Shown here piece after piece: positions 51,155-59,876 of a DNA stretch of 64,000 nucleotides. The notes beneath the pieces are model-generated. The model was not told where the DNA came from. It ran no database searches and worked only from the letters and a program-made list of their open reading frames with translations. Every line of letters begins with the position of its first letter. Positions within the stretch are counted from its first letter, which is position 1. The position numbers were made by a program, and so were the translations under genes. The stretch comes from RYN-230 sp963770545. Lineage in GTDB: Bacteria; Actinomycetota; Actinomycetes; Streptosporangiales; Streptosporangiaceae. Where the stretch lies: assembly GCA_963770545.1 (NCBI GenBank), contig CAVYQF010000011.1:1-64000 (forward strand). Direction: 5' to 3'.

Positions 51155-51576
51155 CCGCCCGGCCCGCCCGACATGCGGCGCCGGAACCTGCGGGCGAACA
51201 CGAACGCCGCAAGCCCCGTGACCAGCCAGAACAGCAGGATCACCTTGAAGAAGGCGAACAGCACCCAGCCGGGCCCCGGCGCCAGCAACGCGACCAGGAG
51301 CAAGACCATCGCCACCGGGAGGAAACGCGGCCCGCGGCGGCGTGCGGGCCACAGCGGGCCGGCCGGCTGCAGGCCGGGCGCCCCGTGCGGCACCAGAACC
51401 GGGTCCGGCAGGTCGGTCATGACCCGGCGCAGATCCCCGAAGGTCTTCGCGTGCAGGGCCGCCGAGGTCCGCTCATCGAGCTCCTCGGACGTCAGCCGGC
51501 CCTCGGCGTAGTGGTCGCGCAGCCGGGCGGTCACCCGTTCCCGGTCGGCGTCAGATGCGCGGATGCGGTCATCCAT
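51136..51576 (-). CDS. DUF1707 (SHOCT-like) membrane protein
   Basis: The 146-residue protein has the DUF1707 start RIRASDADRERVTARLRDHYAEGRLTSEELDERTSAALHAKTFGDLRRVMTDLPDP, and a hydrophobic hairpin (FLPVAMVLLLVALLAPGPGWVLFAFFKVILLFWLVTGLAAFVFA) near the C-terminus. DUF1707 proteins are actinobacterial, often envelope-linked. It lies 29 bases downstream of the PadR gene on the same strand. Confidence 0.85.
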   Translation of the reverse strand: MDDRIRASDADRERVTARLRDHYAEGRLTSEELDERTSAALHAKTFGDLRRVMTDLPDPVLVPHGAPGLQPAGPLWPARRRGPRFLPVAMVLLLVALLAPGPGWVLFAFFKVILLFWLVTGLAAFVFARRFRRRMSGGPGGYSSGM

Positions 51577-51604
51577 GGCTGATCCTCTCGCCTTCTACTT
51601 GTCG

Positions 51605-52392
51605 CTATTCATCGTCGGGATCGTCGGCGGCATCGTCGTCAGCATCGGCGGGCTCGTCGCCGGCCAGGATCTGGTACATCTGCCGCCGGGTCTGCTCCAG
51701 CAGCCGCTCGGCGGCCCGGATCTGCTGCGGGGTCCCCGCGTGGGCCAGCTGGACGATGCTGCCGCCCAGCCGGGCCGCCTGCGCGAACAGGCCGGGCATC
51801 TCGCCGGGCTCGTCCTGCGCCATGGCCTCCCACGCCGGGCGGGCCGCCTCCGGGTCGTCCTCGATATGACGGCGCCCGGCCTCGGTCAGGGCGAACGTCC
51901 GGCGGCCGCCGGACTCCTCCCCGGCGATCAGCCCCTCGTCGGCCAGCAGCTGCAGGGCCGGGTACACCGCGCCCGGGCTGGGCCGCCAGGCGCCGCCGCT
52001 GCGCTCCTCGATCTCGGACATGATCTGGTAGCCGTTGCGGGGGCCCTCCCGGAGCAGGGCCAGGATGGCGGCCCGCACGTCGCCGCGGCCGGCCTTGGGC
52101 CCGCGGCCCGGGCCCGGCTGCCCCGGCCACCACCCCTGCGCGCCCCGGAAACCCGGCCCCCCGAACCCGGGCCCCCCCGATCCAGGCCCGCCGAAGGCCC
52201 GCTCCCAGGGGGAGCCGCCGCGCCGGCCCAGGGCCCGCCGCGCCGCGGCTCTGCGTGTTCGTGTCCCTTCCCGCCCGGGCCGGCCATCCGGTACACAGCC
52301 TCCCGGGCCTGGCCTGCCAGGGTCTCCGCGGCCTTCGCGAAGCCGCGCAGGTAAGGATTGAAGTCTCCGCTCGCGCACGATGCCGCGCTCAT
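51605..52392 (-). CDS. PadR-family transcriptional regulator, frameshifted in its linker
   Basis: ATG 52392 (with GGAGG five bases upstream) starts MSAASCASGDFNPYLRGFAKAAETLAGQAREAVYRM. After KGHEHAE the main PadR part continues in another frame: a Gly/Pro/Trp-rich linker, then RGDVRAAILALLREGPRNGYQIMSEIEERSGGAWRPSPGAVYPALQLLADEGLIAGEE, the winged HTH, and an effector helix with MPGLFAQAARLGGSI. The break lies near 52215-52250. Literally read, neither half is complete. If intact the protein would bind the palindrome just upstream and repress itself and DUF1707. Confidence 0.8.
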
Positions 52393-52427
52393 CCGGGCCT
52401 CCATGTGATCCACTCGCGATACGGTCC

Positions 52428-52437
52428 CGATATATCG
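52428..52437. promoter_or_regulatory. CGATATATCG palindrome upstream of the PadR gene
   Basis: This 10-bp perfect palindrome at 52428-52437 is extended on both sides by near-symmetric bases (GCGATAC at 52417-52422). It lies 36 bases upstream of the PadR start (reading on the minus strand). Autoregulatory sites of this A/T-centred type are common for actinobacterial PadR proteins. Confidence 0.5.
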
Positions 52438-52628
52438 CTACCCTAGGCCGGGCGCCCGCGGATCGCAAATGGGAGCCCGCGGCCCAGGTTTGGGCCCGGC
52501 ATCGCGGGCAGGGGGATGATGCGGTCGCGCCGACCGGCAGGCCCGGGCGGCTGACGGCCGGTCTCGACTTGAGACGAGCCGCTAAGAAACTTGACTCATT
52601 CCAGATAGTCCACCAGGGTGGGGCCATC

Positions 52629-53105
52629 ATGGTGCTGGCAGCGATCGACCCGGACGGCGAGGCGTCCCGTGCCTTGCGCGCGGGCGGGCTGCGGGTGACG
52701 ATGCCCCGGTTGGCCATGCTCACCTGGCTGGACGGGCATCCGCACGCCACCGTGGACGCGATCGCGGCAGGCGTGCGGGAGCGGTTCGGCCCGGTGTCCA
52801 CCCAGGCGGTCTACGACATGCTGGCGGCCGGTGCCGCCTCGGGGCTGCTGCGGCGGATCGAGCCGGCCGGCCATCCCGCCCGGTTCGAGCGCCGGACCGG
52901 CGACCACCATCACCATCTGGTGTGCCGCCGCTGCGGCCGCACCGAGGATGCCGATCGCGCGATCGGAGCCCAGCCCTGCCTGACCGCACCAGAAGACCTG
53001 GGGCTCACGGTGAACGAGGCGGAAGTGATGTTCTGGGGCGTATGCCCCGCCTGCAAGGCAGCTGAAAGCTCCACTGACGGAGTACAGCATGACGAGGAGG
53101 TATGA
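52629..53105 (+). CDS. Fur-family regulator of catalase (FurA/CatR type)
   Basis: This 158-residue protein has the Fur winged helix (LRAGGLRVTMPRLAMLTWLDGHPHATVDAIAAGVRERFGPVSTQAVYDMLAAGAASGLLRRIE), the His-rich metal site GDHHHHLVCRRCGRTED and a zinc CxxC (CRRC, CPAC). The stop overlaps the catalase start by 4 bases, so the two form one operon as in actinobacterial furA-kat pairs. Peroxide sensing by metal-catalysed oxidation is expected by analogy. An inverted GACT...AGTC motif is present around 52590-52612 just upstream. Confidence 0.9.
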   Translation: MVLAAIDPDGEASRALRAGGLRVTMPRLAMLTWLDGHPHATVDAIAAGVRERFGPVSTQAVYDMLAAGAASGLLRRIEPAGHPARFERRTGDHHHHLVCRRCGRTEDADRAIGAQPCLTAPEDLGLTVNEAEVMFWGVCPACKAAESSTDGVQHDEEV

Positions 53106-54628
53106 CAGTGACCGATAGCCACCCGATACCCACGACGAATGACGCCGGCACGCCGGTCGAGAGCGACGAGCATTCGCTGACCGTCGGCCCGGATGGACCG
53201 ATCCTGCTGCAGGATCACTACCTCATCGAGCAGATGGCGAACTTCAACCGCGAGCGGATCCCCGAGCGGCAGCCGCACGCCAAGGGCGGCGGCGCGTTCG
53301 GCCACTTCGAGGTCACGAACGACGTCAGCGCCTACACCAAGGCCGCGGTGTTCCAGCCCGGGACGCGGACCGACACGCTGATCCGGTTCTCGACCGTGGC
53401 GGGGGAGCGGGGCAGCCCCGACACCTGGCGCGACCCGCGCGGATTCTCGCTGAAGTTCTACACGTCGCAGGGCAACTACGACATGGTCGGCAACAACACC
53501 CCGGTGTTCTTCCTCCGCGACCCGCTGAAGTTCCAGCACTTCATCCGCTCCCAGAAGCGCCGCGCGGACAACAACCTGCGCGACCACGACATGCAGTGGG
53601 ACTTCTGGACCCTGTCCCCGGAATCGGCGCACCAGGTCACCTGGCTCATGGGTGACCGCGGTATCCCGCGGACCTGGCGGCACATGAACGGCTACAGCTC
53701 GCACACTTACATGTGGGTCAACGCCACGGGCGGGCGGTTCTGGGTCAAGTACCACTTCAAGACCGACCAGGGCATCGAGTTCTTCACCCAGGACGAGGGC
53801 GACCAGATGGCGTCCGCCGACACCGACTACCACCAGCGTGACCTGTACGACCACATCGAGCGCGGGGACTACCCGAGCTGGACGCTGAAGATGCAGATCA
53901 TGCCGTTCGAAGACGCCCGGGACTACCGGTTCAACCCGTTCGACCTGACCAAGGTGTGGCCGCACAGCGACTACCCGCTGATGGAGGTCGGCCGGCTGGT
54001 CCTGGACCGGAACCCGACCGACTACCACACCGAGATCGAGCAGGCCGCGTTCGAGCCGAACAACCTGGTCCCCGGCATCACGCTCAGCCCGGACAAGATG
54101 CTGCTGGCCCGCGGGTTCTCCTACTCCGACGCACACCGGGCCCGGCTCGGCGTGAACTACAAGCAGATCCCGGTGAACGCGCCCAGGGTGCCGGTGCACA
54201 GCTACAGCAAGGACGGGGCGATGCGCGTCGTCAACGTCTCCGACCCGGTGTACGCGCCCAACTCCAAGGGCGGCCCGCGGGCAGACAGCGAGCGCTACAA
54301 GCCGGTTGGCTGGTACGCCGACGGCGACATGGTCCGGTCCGCCTACACCCTGCACGAGCAGGACGACGACTGGGGCCAGCCCGGCACGCTGGTCCGTGAG
54401 GTGATGGACGACGCGGCCCGCGAGCGGCTGGTGAACAACGTGGTCGGGCACCTGCTCAACGGGGTGACCGAGCCGGTCCTGCAGCGCGCCTTCGAGTACT
54501 GGAGCAACGTGGACAAGGACCTGGGCAGCAAGATCGAGGCCGGCGTCCGGGCCAAGGCGGATGAGCAGGACCCCAAGGCCGCCGAGCAGGCTAACCCGGC
54601 GCGCAGCAGCGCGCAGGCCAAGGCCTAA
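53102..54628 (+). CDS. katA: catalase
   Basis: At 508 residues this is a small-subunit monofunctional haem catalase. It has the distal His in RIPERQPHAKGGGAFGHFEVT, NNTPVFFLRDPLKFQHFIRSQKRR, and the haem-ligand tyrosine in RLVLDRNPTDYHTEIEQAAFEP (about Y308). It breaks down hydrogen peroxide. The 4-base overlap with the Fur-type gene marks a bicistronic oxidative-stress operon closed by a strong terminator. Confidence 0.95.
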   Translation: MTVTDSHPIPTTNDAGTPVESDEHSLTVGPDGPILLQDHYLIEQMANFNRERIPERQPHAKGGGAFGHFEVTNDVSAYTKAAVFQPGTRTDTLIRFSTVAGERGSPDTWRDPRGFSLKFYTSQGNYDMVGNNTPVFFLRDPLKFQHFIRSQKRRADNNLRDHDMQWDFWTLSPESAHQVTWLMGDRGIPRTWRHMNGYSSHTYMWVNATGGRFWVKYHFKTDQGIEFFTQDEGDQMASADTDYHQRDLYDHIERGDYPSWTLKMQIMPFEDARDYRFNPFDLTKVWPHSDYPLMEVGRLVLDRNPTDYHTEIEQAAFEPNNLVPGITLSPDKMLLARGFSYSDAHRARLGVNYKQIPVNAPRVPVHSYSKDGAMRVVNVSDPVYAPNSKGGPRADSERYKPVGWYADGDMVRSAYTLHEQDDDWGQPGTLVREVMDDAARERLVNNVVGHLLNGVTEPVLQRAFEYWSNVDKDLGSKIEAGVRAKADEQDPKAAEQANPARSSAQAKA

Positions 54629-54663
54629 GCTCCCGCGACCCTAGAGTCCCCGAACCGCAGCAG

Positions 54664-54722
54664 CGGGGCCCCTGGCTGAACTGGCCGGCCGTGATGGCTG
54701 GTCACCCAGGCCAGGGGCCCCG
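54664..54722 (+). terminator. terminator after catalase
   Basis: A 13-bp perfect stem (54664-54676 with 54710-54722) encloses a 33-base loop, 36 bases after the catalase stop. It is GC-rich, without a T-run. Confidence 0.85.
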
Positions 54723-54809
54723 TTCTGCGTGGCGGGACCTGGGCCGCGGGTTTCGTTAGGGAAACTCTGGTGCGAGCATCGAGGCGGGGGACGGCGAGAA
54801 GAGGTGGCC

Positions 54810-55973
54810 ATGGACGAGGCGACGTTCGGTGAGGTCCGCGACGCGGTGCGGCGGTTCGTGCGGGAGAAGGTACTGCCCCGCGAGAACGAGATCGAGGAGA
54901 GCGACGCGATTCCCGCAGACCTCCGCGCGGCGGCCGCGGGCCTGGGCCTGTTCGGTTATGCGCTGCCCGACGAGTTCGGCGGGTCAGGGGTCAGCATGGC
55001 CCAGGACGTGCGCCTGGCCTTCGAGTTCGGCTACGTGACCCCCGCGTTCCGGTCCATGTTCGGCACGAACAACGGCATCGCCGGGCAGGTCATCGCCAAA
55101 TTCGGGTCGGACACCCAGAAGAAGGCCTTCCTGCCGGGCCTGGCCGCCGGGGACCTGATCGCCTCGTTCGCGCTCACCGAGTCCGAGGCCGGGTCCAGCC
55201 CGGCCGGGCTGCGCACGTCGGCCCGCCGCGACGGCGAGGGCCCCAATGGCGGCGACTGGGTGCTGTCGGGCACCAAGCGGTTCATCACCAACGCGCCGCT
55301 GGCCGGCCTGTTCGTCGTGTTCGCCCGGACCGACCCCGGTGCCGTGGCCGGCCGCGGGATCTCCGTCTTCGCGGTCGACGCGGCCAGCCCGGGGCTGACG
55401 GTCGGGCCCCGCGACCACAAGATGGGCCAGCGCGGGGCGTGGACCGCCGAGGTGATCTTCACCGATGTCCGGGTGCCGGCGGACCGCCTGATCGGCGAGG
55501 AGGGCCGCGGCTACCGCAGCGCGATGACCGTCCTGGCCCGCGGCCGGCTGCACATCGCGGCCGTATGCGTCGGCACCGCGCAGCGGATCCTGGACGAGTC
55601 GGTAGCCCATGCTGCGACCAGCAAGCAGGGCGGCCAGCTTATCGGCAGCTACCAGCTGGTCCAGGCGATGCTGGCCGACTCCTACGCCGAGATCGAGGCG
55701 GGCCGGTCCCTGGTGCTGAGCACCGCGGACGACTACGACGCCGGGCGGAACGTGGCTGCCGGGCCGTCCGCCGCCAAGCTGTACTGCAGCGAGATGGTCT
55801 CCCGGGTCGCCGACCGCGGGGTGCAGGTCCACGGCGGCCTCGGCTACATGAGCTCGACCGTGGTGGAGCGGCTGTACCGCGACTCGCGACTGTACCGGCT
55901 CTACGAGGGGACCAGCGAGATCCAGAAGCTCATCATCGCCCGCGAACTGCTCGCCGCCGCGGCCCCGCAGTAG
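54810..55973 (+). CDS. acyl-CoA dehydrogenase
   Basis: This 387-residue FAD enzyme starts at ATG 54810 behind GAGGTGGCC. It has FALTESEAGSSPAGLRTSARR, WVLSGTKRFITNAPLAGLFVVFAR, DHKMGQRGAWTAEVIFTDVRVPADRLIGEEGRG and the catalytic glutamate in RLYRLYEGTSEIQKLIIARELL (about E366). It oxidises an acyl-CoA, electrons going to ETF. It stands alone between catalase and the permease gene. Confidence 0.93.
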   Translation: MDEATFGEVRDAVRRFVREKVLPRENEIEESDAIPADLRAAAAGLGLFGYALPDEFGGSGVSMAQDVRLAFEFGYVTPAFRSMFGTNNGIAGQVIAKFGSDTQKKAFLPGLAAGDLIASFALTESEAGSSPAGLRTSARRDGEGPNGGDWVLSGTKRFITNAPLAGLFVVFARTDPGAVAGRGISVFAVDAASPGLTVGPRDHKMGQRGAWTAEVIFTDVRVPADRLIGEEGRGYRSAMTVLARGRLHIAAVCVGTAQRILDESVAHAATSKQGGQLIGSYQLVQAMLADSYAEIEAGRSLVLSTADDYDAGRNVAAGPSAAKLYCSEMVSRVADRGVQVHGGLGYMSSTVVERLYRDSRLYRLYEGTSEIQKLIIARELLAAAAPQ

Positions 55974-56076
55974 GGCTGGCTCCCCGGCAAGTCTCGTGCT
56001 AGCCACCGCGCCCCTGGCTCCGGGCTGAGGCACAATCGCACCTGGGAACCGGTGTTCATCAAGGGCGGGGAGCGCT

Positions 56077-58479
56077 ATGCGGGCGGTGTGGCTGCGCGTT
56101 CACGCCGGGCTGCGGCAGGACTGGCGCAGCCCGCTGGTCCTCGCCCTGATCACCGCCCTGATGGGATCCCTGGTCCTGGTGTCGCTCGCCGGTGCGCGCC
56201 GGACCGACACCGCCGTGCCCCGGTTCCTGGCCTGGTCCGGCCCGATCGATGGAGACGTGGGCGGGGTCCCGTTCGCGACTCTGGGCCGGATCGCCCGGCT
56301 GCCGGGCGTCGCCTACAGCGAGCGGGGCGCGTTCATGCTGATGCTTGCGGCCCCGGCCGGCCAGCCGGCGGCCGCCCGGCCTGGCCAGGTGACGACCTGG
56401 GCCCTGATCGACACCCCGCCGCAATCCCGGGCGATCGTCGTGGCCGGCCGGCGGCCCAGCCCGTCCCGGGCCGATGAGGTCATGATCAACGAGACCGCCG
56501 CGCGGATCCTGGGCGCGCACGTCGGCTCGGTGGTCCAGCTCCGGGGGTTCCGGCCCAGCCAGCTGCTGCCGGTGCTCAACAATCAGGTGCTGCGCCCAGG
56601 CGTCAGCCTGCCCGATGTGCGCGTGACCGCGATCATCCGGACGCCCACGGACCTGGGCAATTCCGGGGCACCGTCCGACGTCATCTTCACCGGCACTGGC
56701 TCGATGTATCTGACCGCCGCGTTCTACCACCGCTTCGCCGGATCCGTCGCCAACATGGTGGGGCTCTCCTTCCACCTGGACCGCGGCCTGGCTGGCCTGC
56801 CCGCCTTCCAGGCCGGGGTAAACCGCCTGACCGGGGGGCGCGCGCAGATCGAGCTGGGCAGCGACGCCGCTACCGCCGCGGCCGCTGCCGAGCGCGGCAC
56901 GTCACTGCAGGCGCTGGCGCTGCTCCTGTTCGGGATCATCGTGGCCCTCGCCATGCTGGTCATCATGGGCCAGAGCGTTGCCCGGCTGGCCTATACCGCC
57001 TCGGATGACTTTCCCGTGCTCCGGGCGCTCGGATCCAGCCGGGGACAGCTGGCCGCCGTGGCGCTGGCTCCCGGGGCCCTGGTCGCGGCGGCCGGGATGG
57101 CCCTGGCCATCCCCGCCGCCTACGTGCTGTCGGTATTCACGCCGGTGGGCCTGGCCCGGCGGGCCGAGATCTCGCCCGGGTTCTCGTTCGACGCCCCGGC
57201 CCTGCTGGGCGGGGCGGTCCTGCTCACGCTCCTGCTGACCGCGCGGGCCGCGCTGGCCGCCCAGCGGGCGGCCTGGACACAGGATGGCACCACGGCGGCC
57301 AGCCGGGTCCGGGGCTCGCGTCTGGCGCGCTGGCTGGCCCGCCGCGGGTTCCCGGTCCCGGCCGTGACCGGCATCCGTCTCGCGTTCGAGCCGGGAAGCG
57401 ACCGCACCGCGGTCCCGGTCCGCTCTGCGGTCCTGGGCACCGCGCTGGCGCTGGCCGCGGTCATCGCCGCGCTGGTGTTCGGGGCCAGCCTGGCCCACGT
57501 CATCGGCGATCCCCGGCTGGCCGGCTGGAACTGGGACGTGGCCGTGGGCAACCCGCACTCCCGTGACACCTCCGCCCAGACCATCCCGAAGCTGCGCGCG
57601 GACGCCGGCCTGGCGGGCTTCACCGCCACCGCCCTGGGCGACGGGGACATCGGCGGCCAGGACGTCCCGGTGGTCGGGATCCAGGCGCTGCGCGGTCACG
57701 TCGCGCCGCCGCTGCTGGACGGACGGCTGCCACGCGGGCCACGGGAGATCGCGCTCAGCGGCGGGGAGCTCCGCGCGCTGCACCGGAGCGTCGGCGGGCT
57801 GGTCAGCGCCCGGACCACCCGGGGAGTGGTCGCGCTCCGCATCACCGGGCAGGTCGTGCTGTCCCCGGAGATCACCAACGAGCAGGTCAAGCTGGGATCC
57901 GGCGGGGTCATGACGCTGGCCGGGGCGGCCACGCTGGGCCGGACCCCTCCCACGGTCAACGTGTACCTGGTCCGGCTGCGGCACCCGGGTGACCCGGTGG
58001 CGATCGCCCGCCTCAAGCGGGAATTCCCCGGCGTGGTACTCCCCGCGGTGCCCCCGCCGGAGGTCCGGGAAGTCGAGGGGGTCAACGGCCTGCCGCTCGT
58101 CCTGGCCGCCGTGCTCACCCTGCTGGCCGTGGGCACGATCGCGCAGACCCTGGTCACATCCGTCCGCCGCCGCCGCCGGGACCTGGCCATCCTCAAGGCC
58201 ATCGGCTTCGTGGGCCGGCAGGTGCGGGCCAGCGTGGCCTGGCAGGCCACCGCCATCGCCGGAACTGGCCTGCTGGTCGGCCTGCCGCTCGGCCTGGCCG
58301 CCGGGCGCTGGGCGTGGGATCTGCTGGCCCAGGGGTTCGCGATCCAGCCGGTGGCCGTGATCTCTTCCGGGCTGCTGCTGGCCGTCCCTGCGGTCCTCCT
58401 GCTGGCCAACGCGGTCGCGGCTATCCCGGCGCGGACCGCGGCGCGGACCCGGGCCGCCGTGGTACTCAGGACCGAGTAG
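56077..58479 (+). CDS. FtsX/MacB-type ABC transporter permease
   Basis: The 800-residue protein has an N-terminal helix (LVLALITALMGSLVLVSLAGARR), a large extracytoplasmic domain, a first FtsX block (LLLFGIIVALAMLVIMGQSVARLAYTASDDFPVLRALGSSRGQLAAVALAPG), another extracytoplasmic domain, and a C-terminal FtsX block (ILKAIGFVGRQVRASVAWQATAIAGTGLLVGLPLGL). The LRALGSSR and LKAIGF segments are the usual FtsX coupling helices. It would pair with a separate ATPase, but none is next to it. The ATG at 56077 is preceded by GGGGAG. Confidence 0.9.
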   Translation: MRAVWLRVHAGLRQDWRSPLVLALITALMGSLVLVSLAGARRTDTAVPRFLAWSGPIDGDVGGVPFATLGRIARLPGVAYSERGAFMLMLAAPAGQPAAARPGQVTTWALIDTPPQSRAIVVAGRRPSPSRADEVMINETAARILGAHVGSVVQLRGFRPSQLLPVLNNQVLRPGVSLPDVRVTAIIRTPTDLGNSGAPSDVIFTGTGSMYLTAAFYHRFAGSVANMVGLSFHLDRGLAGLPAFQAGVNRLTGGRAQIELGSDAATAAAAAERGTSLQALALLLFGIIVALAMLVIMGQSVARLAYTASDDFPVLRALGSSRGQLAAVALAPGALVAAAGMALAIPAAYVLSVFTPVGLARRAEISPGFSFDAPALLGGAVLLTLLLTARAALAAQRAAWTQDGTTAASRVRGSRLARWLARRGFPVPAVTGIRLAFEPGSDRTAVPVRSAVLGTALALAAVIAALVFGASLAHVIGDPRLAGWNWDVAVGNPHSRDTSAQTIPKLRADAGLAGFTATALGDGDIGGQDVPVVGIQALRGHVAPPLLDGRLPRGPREIALSGGELRALHRSVGGLVSARTTRGVVALRITGQVVLSPEITNEQVKLGSGGVMTLAGAATLGRTPPTVNVYLVRLRHPGDPVAIARLKREFPGVVLPAVPPPEVREVEGVNGLPLVLAAVLTLLAVGTIAQTLVTSVRRRRRDLAILKAIGFVGRQVRASVAWQATAIAGTGLLVGLPLGLAAGRWAWDLLAQGFAIQPVAVISSGLLLAVPAVLLLANAVAAIPARTAARTRAAVVLRTE

Positions 58480-58517
58480 TCACCGGGTTCGATCCGGGGG
58501 ATGGCGGTACCCGAAAT

Positions 58518-59801
58518 TCATCCGACCGCCGCGGGCCAGGCCGTGTCTTTTCCCCTATGCCGGGCAGGACCCGAAGGAAGCCACCGTGGAGGAGGTTGGC
58601 ATGGCCAGTGAGTCCAGGTCCCCGGGCGAGCCCCAGCCGGGTGCAGGTGTGTTCGGCTCTGAGTCCGGCGGGACTGATGAGCTTGGTCCGGAGCCGGGGG
58701 GCACCGATGTCCTCGGTGCCGAGGAGGGCGGCACCGATGAGCTCGGGCCCGAGGAGGGCGGTAGCGACGAGCTCGGCCCTGAGGAGGGCGGTACCGACGT
58801 GCTCCGGCCACCGGGCCGCTGAGCGTTAACGTCCCTGCGCCGCGGCCGTTCGGGCGAGTGGCGATGCCCTGGTACGAGGCGGCGCGGAGAAGCCCGTCGG
58901 GAGTCAGTTCGGCGTAGCTGACCTGGATCGCGACCCGGGGCTCCACCCAGGTCACGTCCCGGGCCTGGGCCGGGAGGACCGGGCCGGCGAACGGCGGGCG
59001 GTCGCGTCGCAGCGAAGCGAACAGCTGTTCCAGCCGCCGCAGTTCTGGCTGGGTGAAGCCGGTCCCGACGCGGCCCGCGTAAGCCAGGCCGTCCGGTCCG
59101 GGGATCCCGACGAGCAGCGAGCCAATCTGCCCGGCCCGGTGGCCCCGGCCGGGGCTGATGCCGCCCACGACCACGTCCAGGAGCCGGCGGTTCTTGATCT
59201 TCAGCCAGTCGGGGGAGCGGCGGCCGGGCCGGTAGGGGGAGTCGAGGCGCTTGACCACCACGCCCTCCAGGCCATCGCGGAGGCTCACCGCGAGCACCGC
59301 CTTCCCGCCGCCGGGAAACGACGGCGGGACATGGACCTGCTCGCTGGTGAGCTGCTGGGCGTCGAGGATGTCCCGCCGCCGGGCGTAGGGCTCGCTGATC
59401 AGCGACTCACCGCCCAGGTCCATGATGTCGAAGACCAGGTAGGCCGCCGGGACCGCGGCCAGCAGGCGGGGTGAGGGCGCCGCGACGTGCATCCGCCGCT
59501 GCAGGGCGGCGAAGCTGGGGCGGCCCCCGGCGAACGCGGCGATCTCCCCGTCCAGGACCATCTCCCGGGTTCCGGCCTGCTGGGCCAGGCCGGCCAGTTC
59601 CGGGTAGGCCCGGGTCATGTCCCGGCCGCTGCGGGAGAGCAGCCGCAGCCTGCCCGCGGACAGGTAGGCCACCGCGCGCACACCATCCCACTTGAACTCC
59701 GCGGCCCACGCTGGCGACGGCTCCGGGAGCTCGGTCGCGGGCACCGCCAGCATCGGGGGTACCCGCGCCGGAAACCCGGTGCCGAGCTCTGATTCCGGCA
59801 T
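58518..59801 (-). CDS. ATP-dependent DNA ligase, C-terminus abnormally extended
   Basis: The 427-residue reading begins MPESELGTGFPARVPPMLA and has the adenylation motif KWDGVR (K37), RLLSRSGRDMTRAYPEL, motif IIIa-like AYLVFDIMDLGGESL, the motif region DGLEGVVVKRLDSPYRPGRRSPDWLKIKNRR (IV-V), and an OB-fold end (VAIQVSYAELTPDGLLRAASYQGI). After about residue 325 the sequence becomes Arg/Pro-rich and antisense to the acidic repeat. A TAA exists in another frame near 58826-58830, right where family members end, so the natural stop has likely been lost by an indel. A repair role, as for LigC/LigD-type ligases, is expected. Confidence 0.85.
   Translation of the reverse strand: MPESELGTGFPARVPPMLAVPATELPEPSPAWAAEFKWDGVRAVAYLSAGRLRLLSRSGRDMTRAYPELAGLAQQAGTREMVLDGEIAAFAGGRPSFAALQRRMHVAAPSPRLLAAVPAAYLVFDIMDLGGESLISEPYARRRDILDAQQLTSEQVHVPPSFPGGGKAVLAVSLRDGLEGVVVKRLDSPYRPGRRSPDWLKIKNRRLLDVVVGGISPGRGHRAGQIGSLLVGIPGPDGLAYAGRVGTGFTQPELRRLEQLFASLRRDRPPFAGPVLPAQARDVTWVEPRVAIQVSYAELTPDGLLRAASYQGIATRPNGRGAGTLTLSGPVAGARRYRPPQGRARRYRPPRARAHRCRPPRHRGHRCPPAPDQAHQSRRTQSRTHLHPAGARPGTWTHWPCQPPPRWLPSGPARHRGKDTAWPAAVG
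58601..58822 (+). CDS. acidic repeat mini-protein, antisense to the ligase tail
   Basis: The 73-residue product from ATG 58601 has a very good site (GGAGGAGG) six bases upstream. Its body is five copies of a ten-residue acidic repeat (consensus GGTDELGPEE), with almost no positive charge and no helix-forming core. It is disordered by composition. The opposite strand carries the extended reading of the DNA ligase gene. The strength of the translation signal favours this strand being genuinely coding. Confidence 0.55.
   Translation: MASESRSPGEPQPGAGVFGSESGGTDELGPEPGGTDVLGAEEGGTDELGPEEGGSDELGPEEGGTDVLRPPGR
58667..58816. repeat. five 30-bp tandem units encoding the acidic repeat
   Basis: Units start at 58667, 58697, 58727, 58757 and 58787. 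They differ by 4-10 substitutions and remain multiples of 30, so the reading frame is kept on both strands. Confidence 0.9.
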
Positions 59802-59876
59802 GAACCCCCCGCGTGCCTGCTGGGGGGCGCTGACCGGCTATCTACCCGGCCCGCTGCCGTGGACACCGGGCGTGGG

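Noticed and set aside
54689..54760. Possible small RNA in the loop after catalase
   Set aside because: The hairpin is fully explained as a terminator and no promoter is visible before it.
58486..58495. GGTTCGATCC resembling a tRNA T-arm
   Set aside because: No acceptor stem, anticodon stem or D-arm can be formed around it, and it lies in the gap after the permease gene. A chance match.
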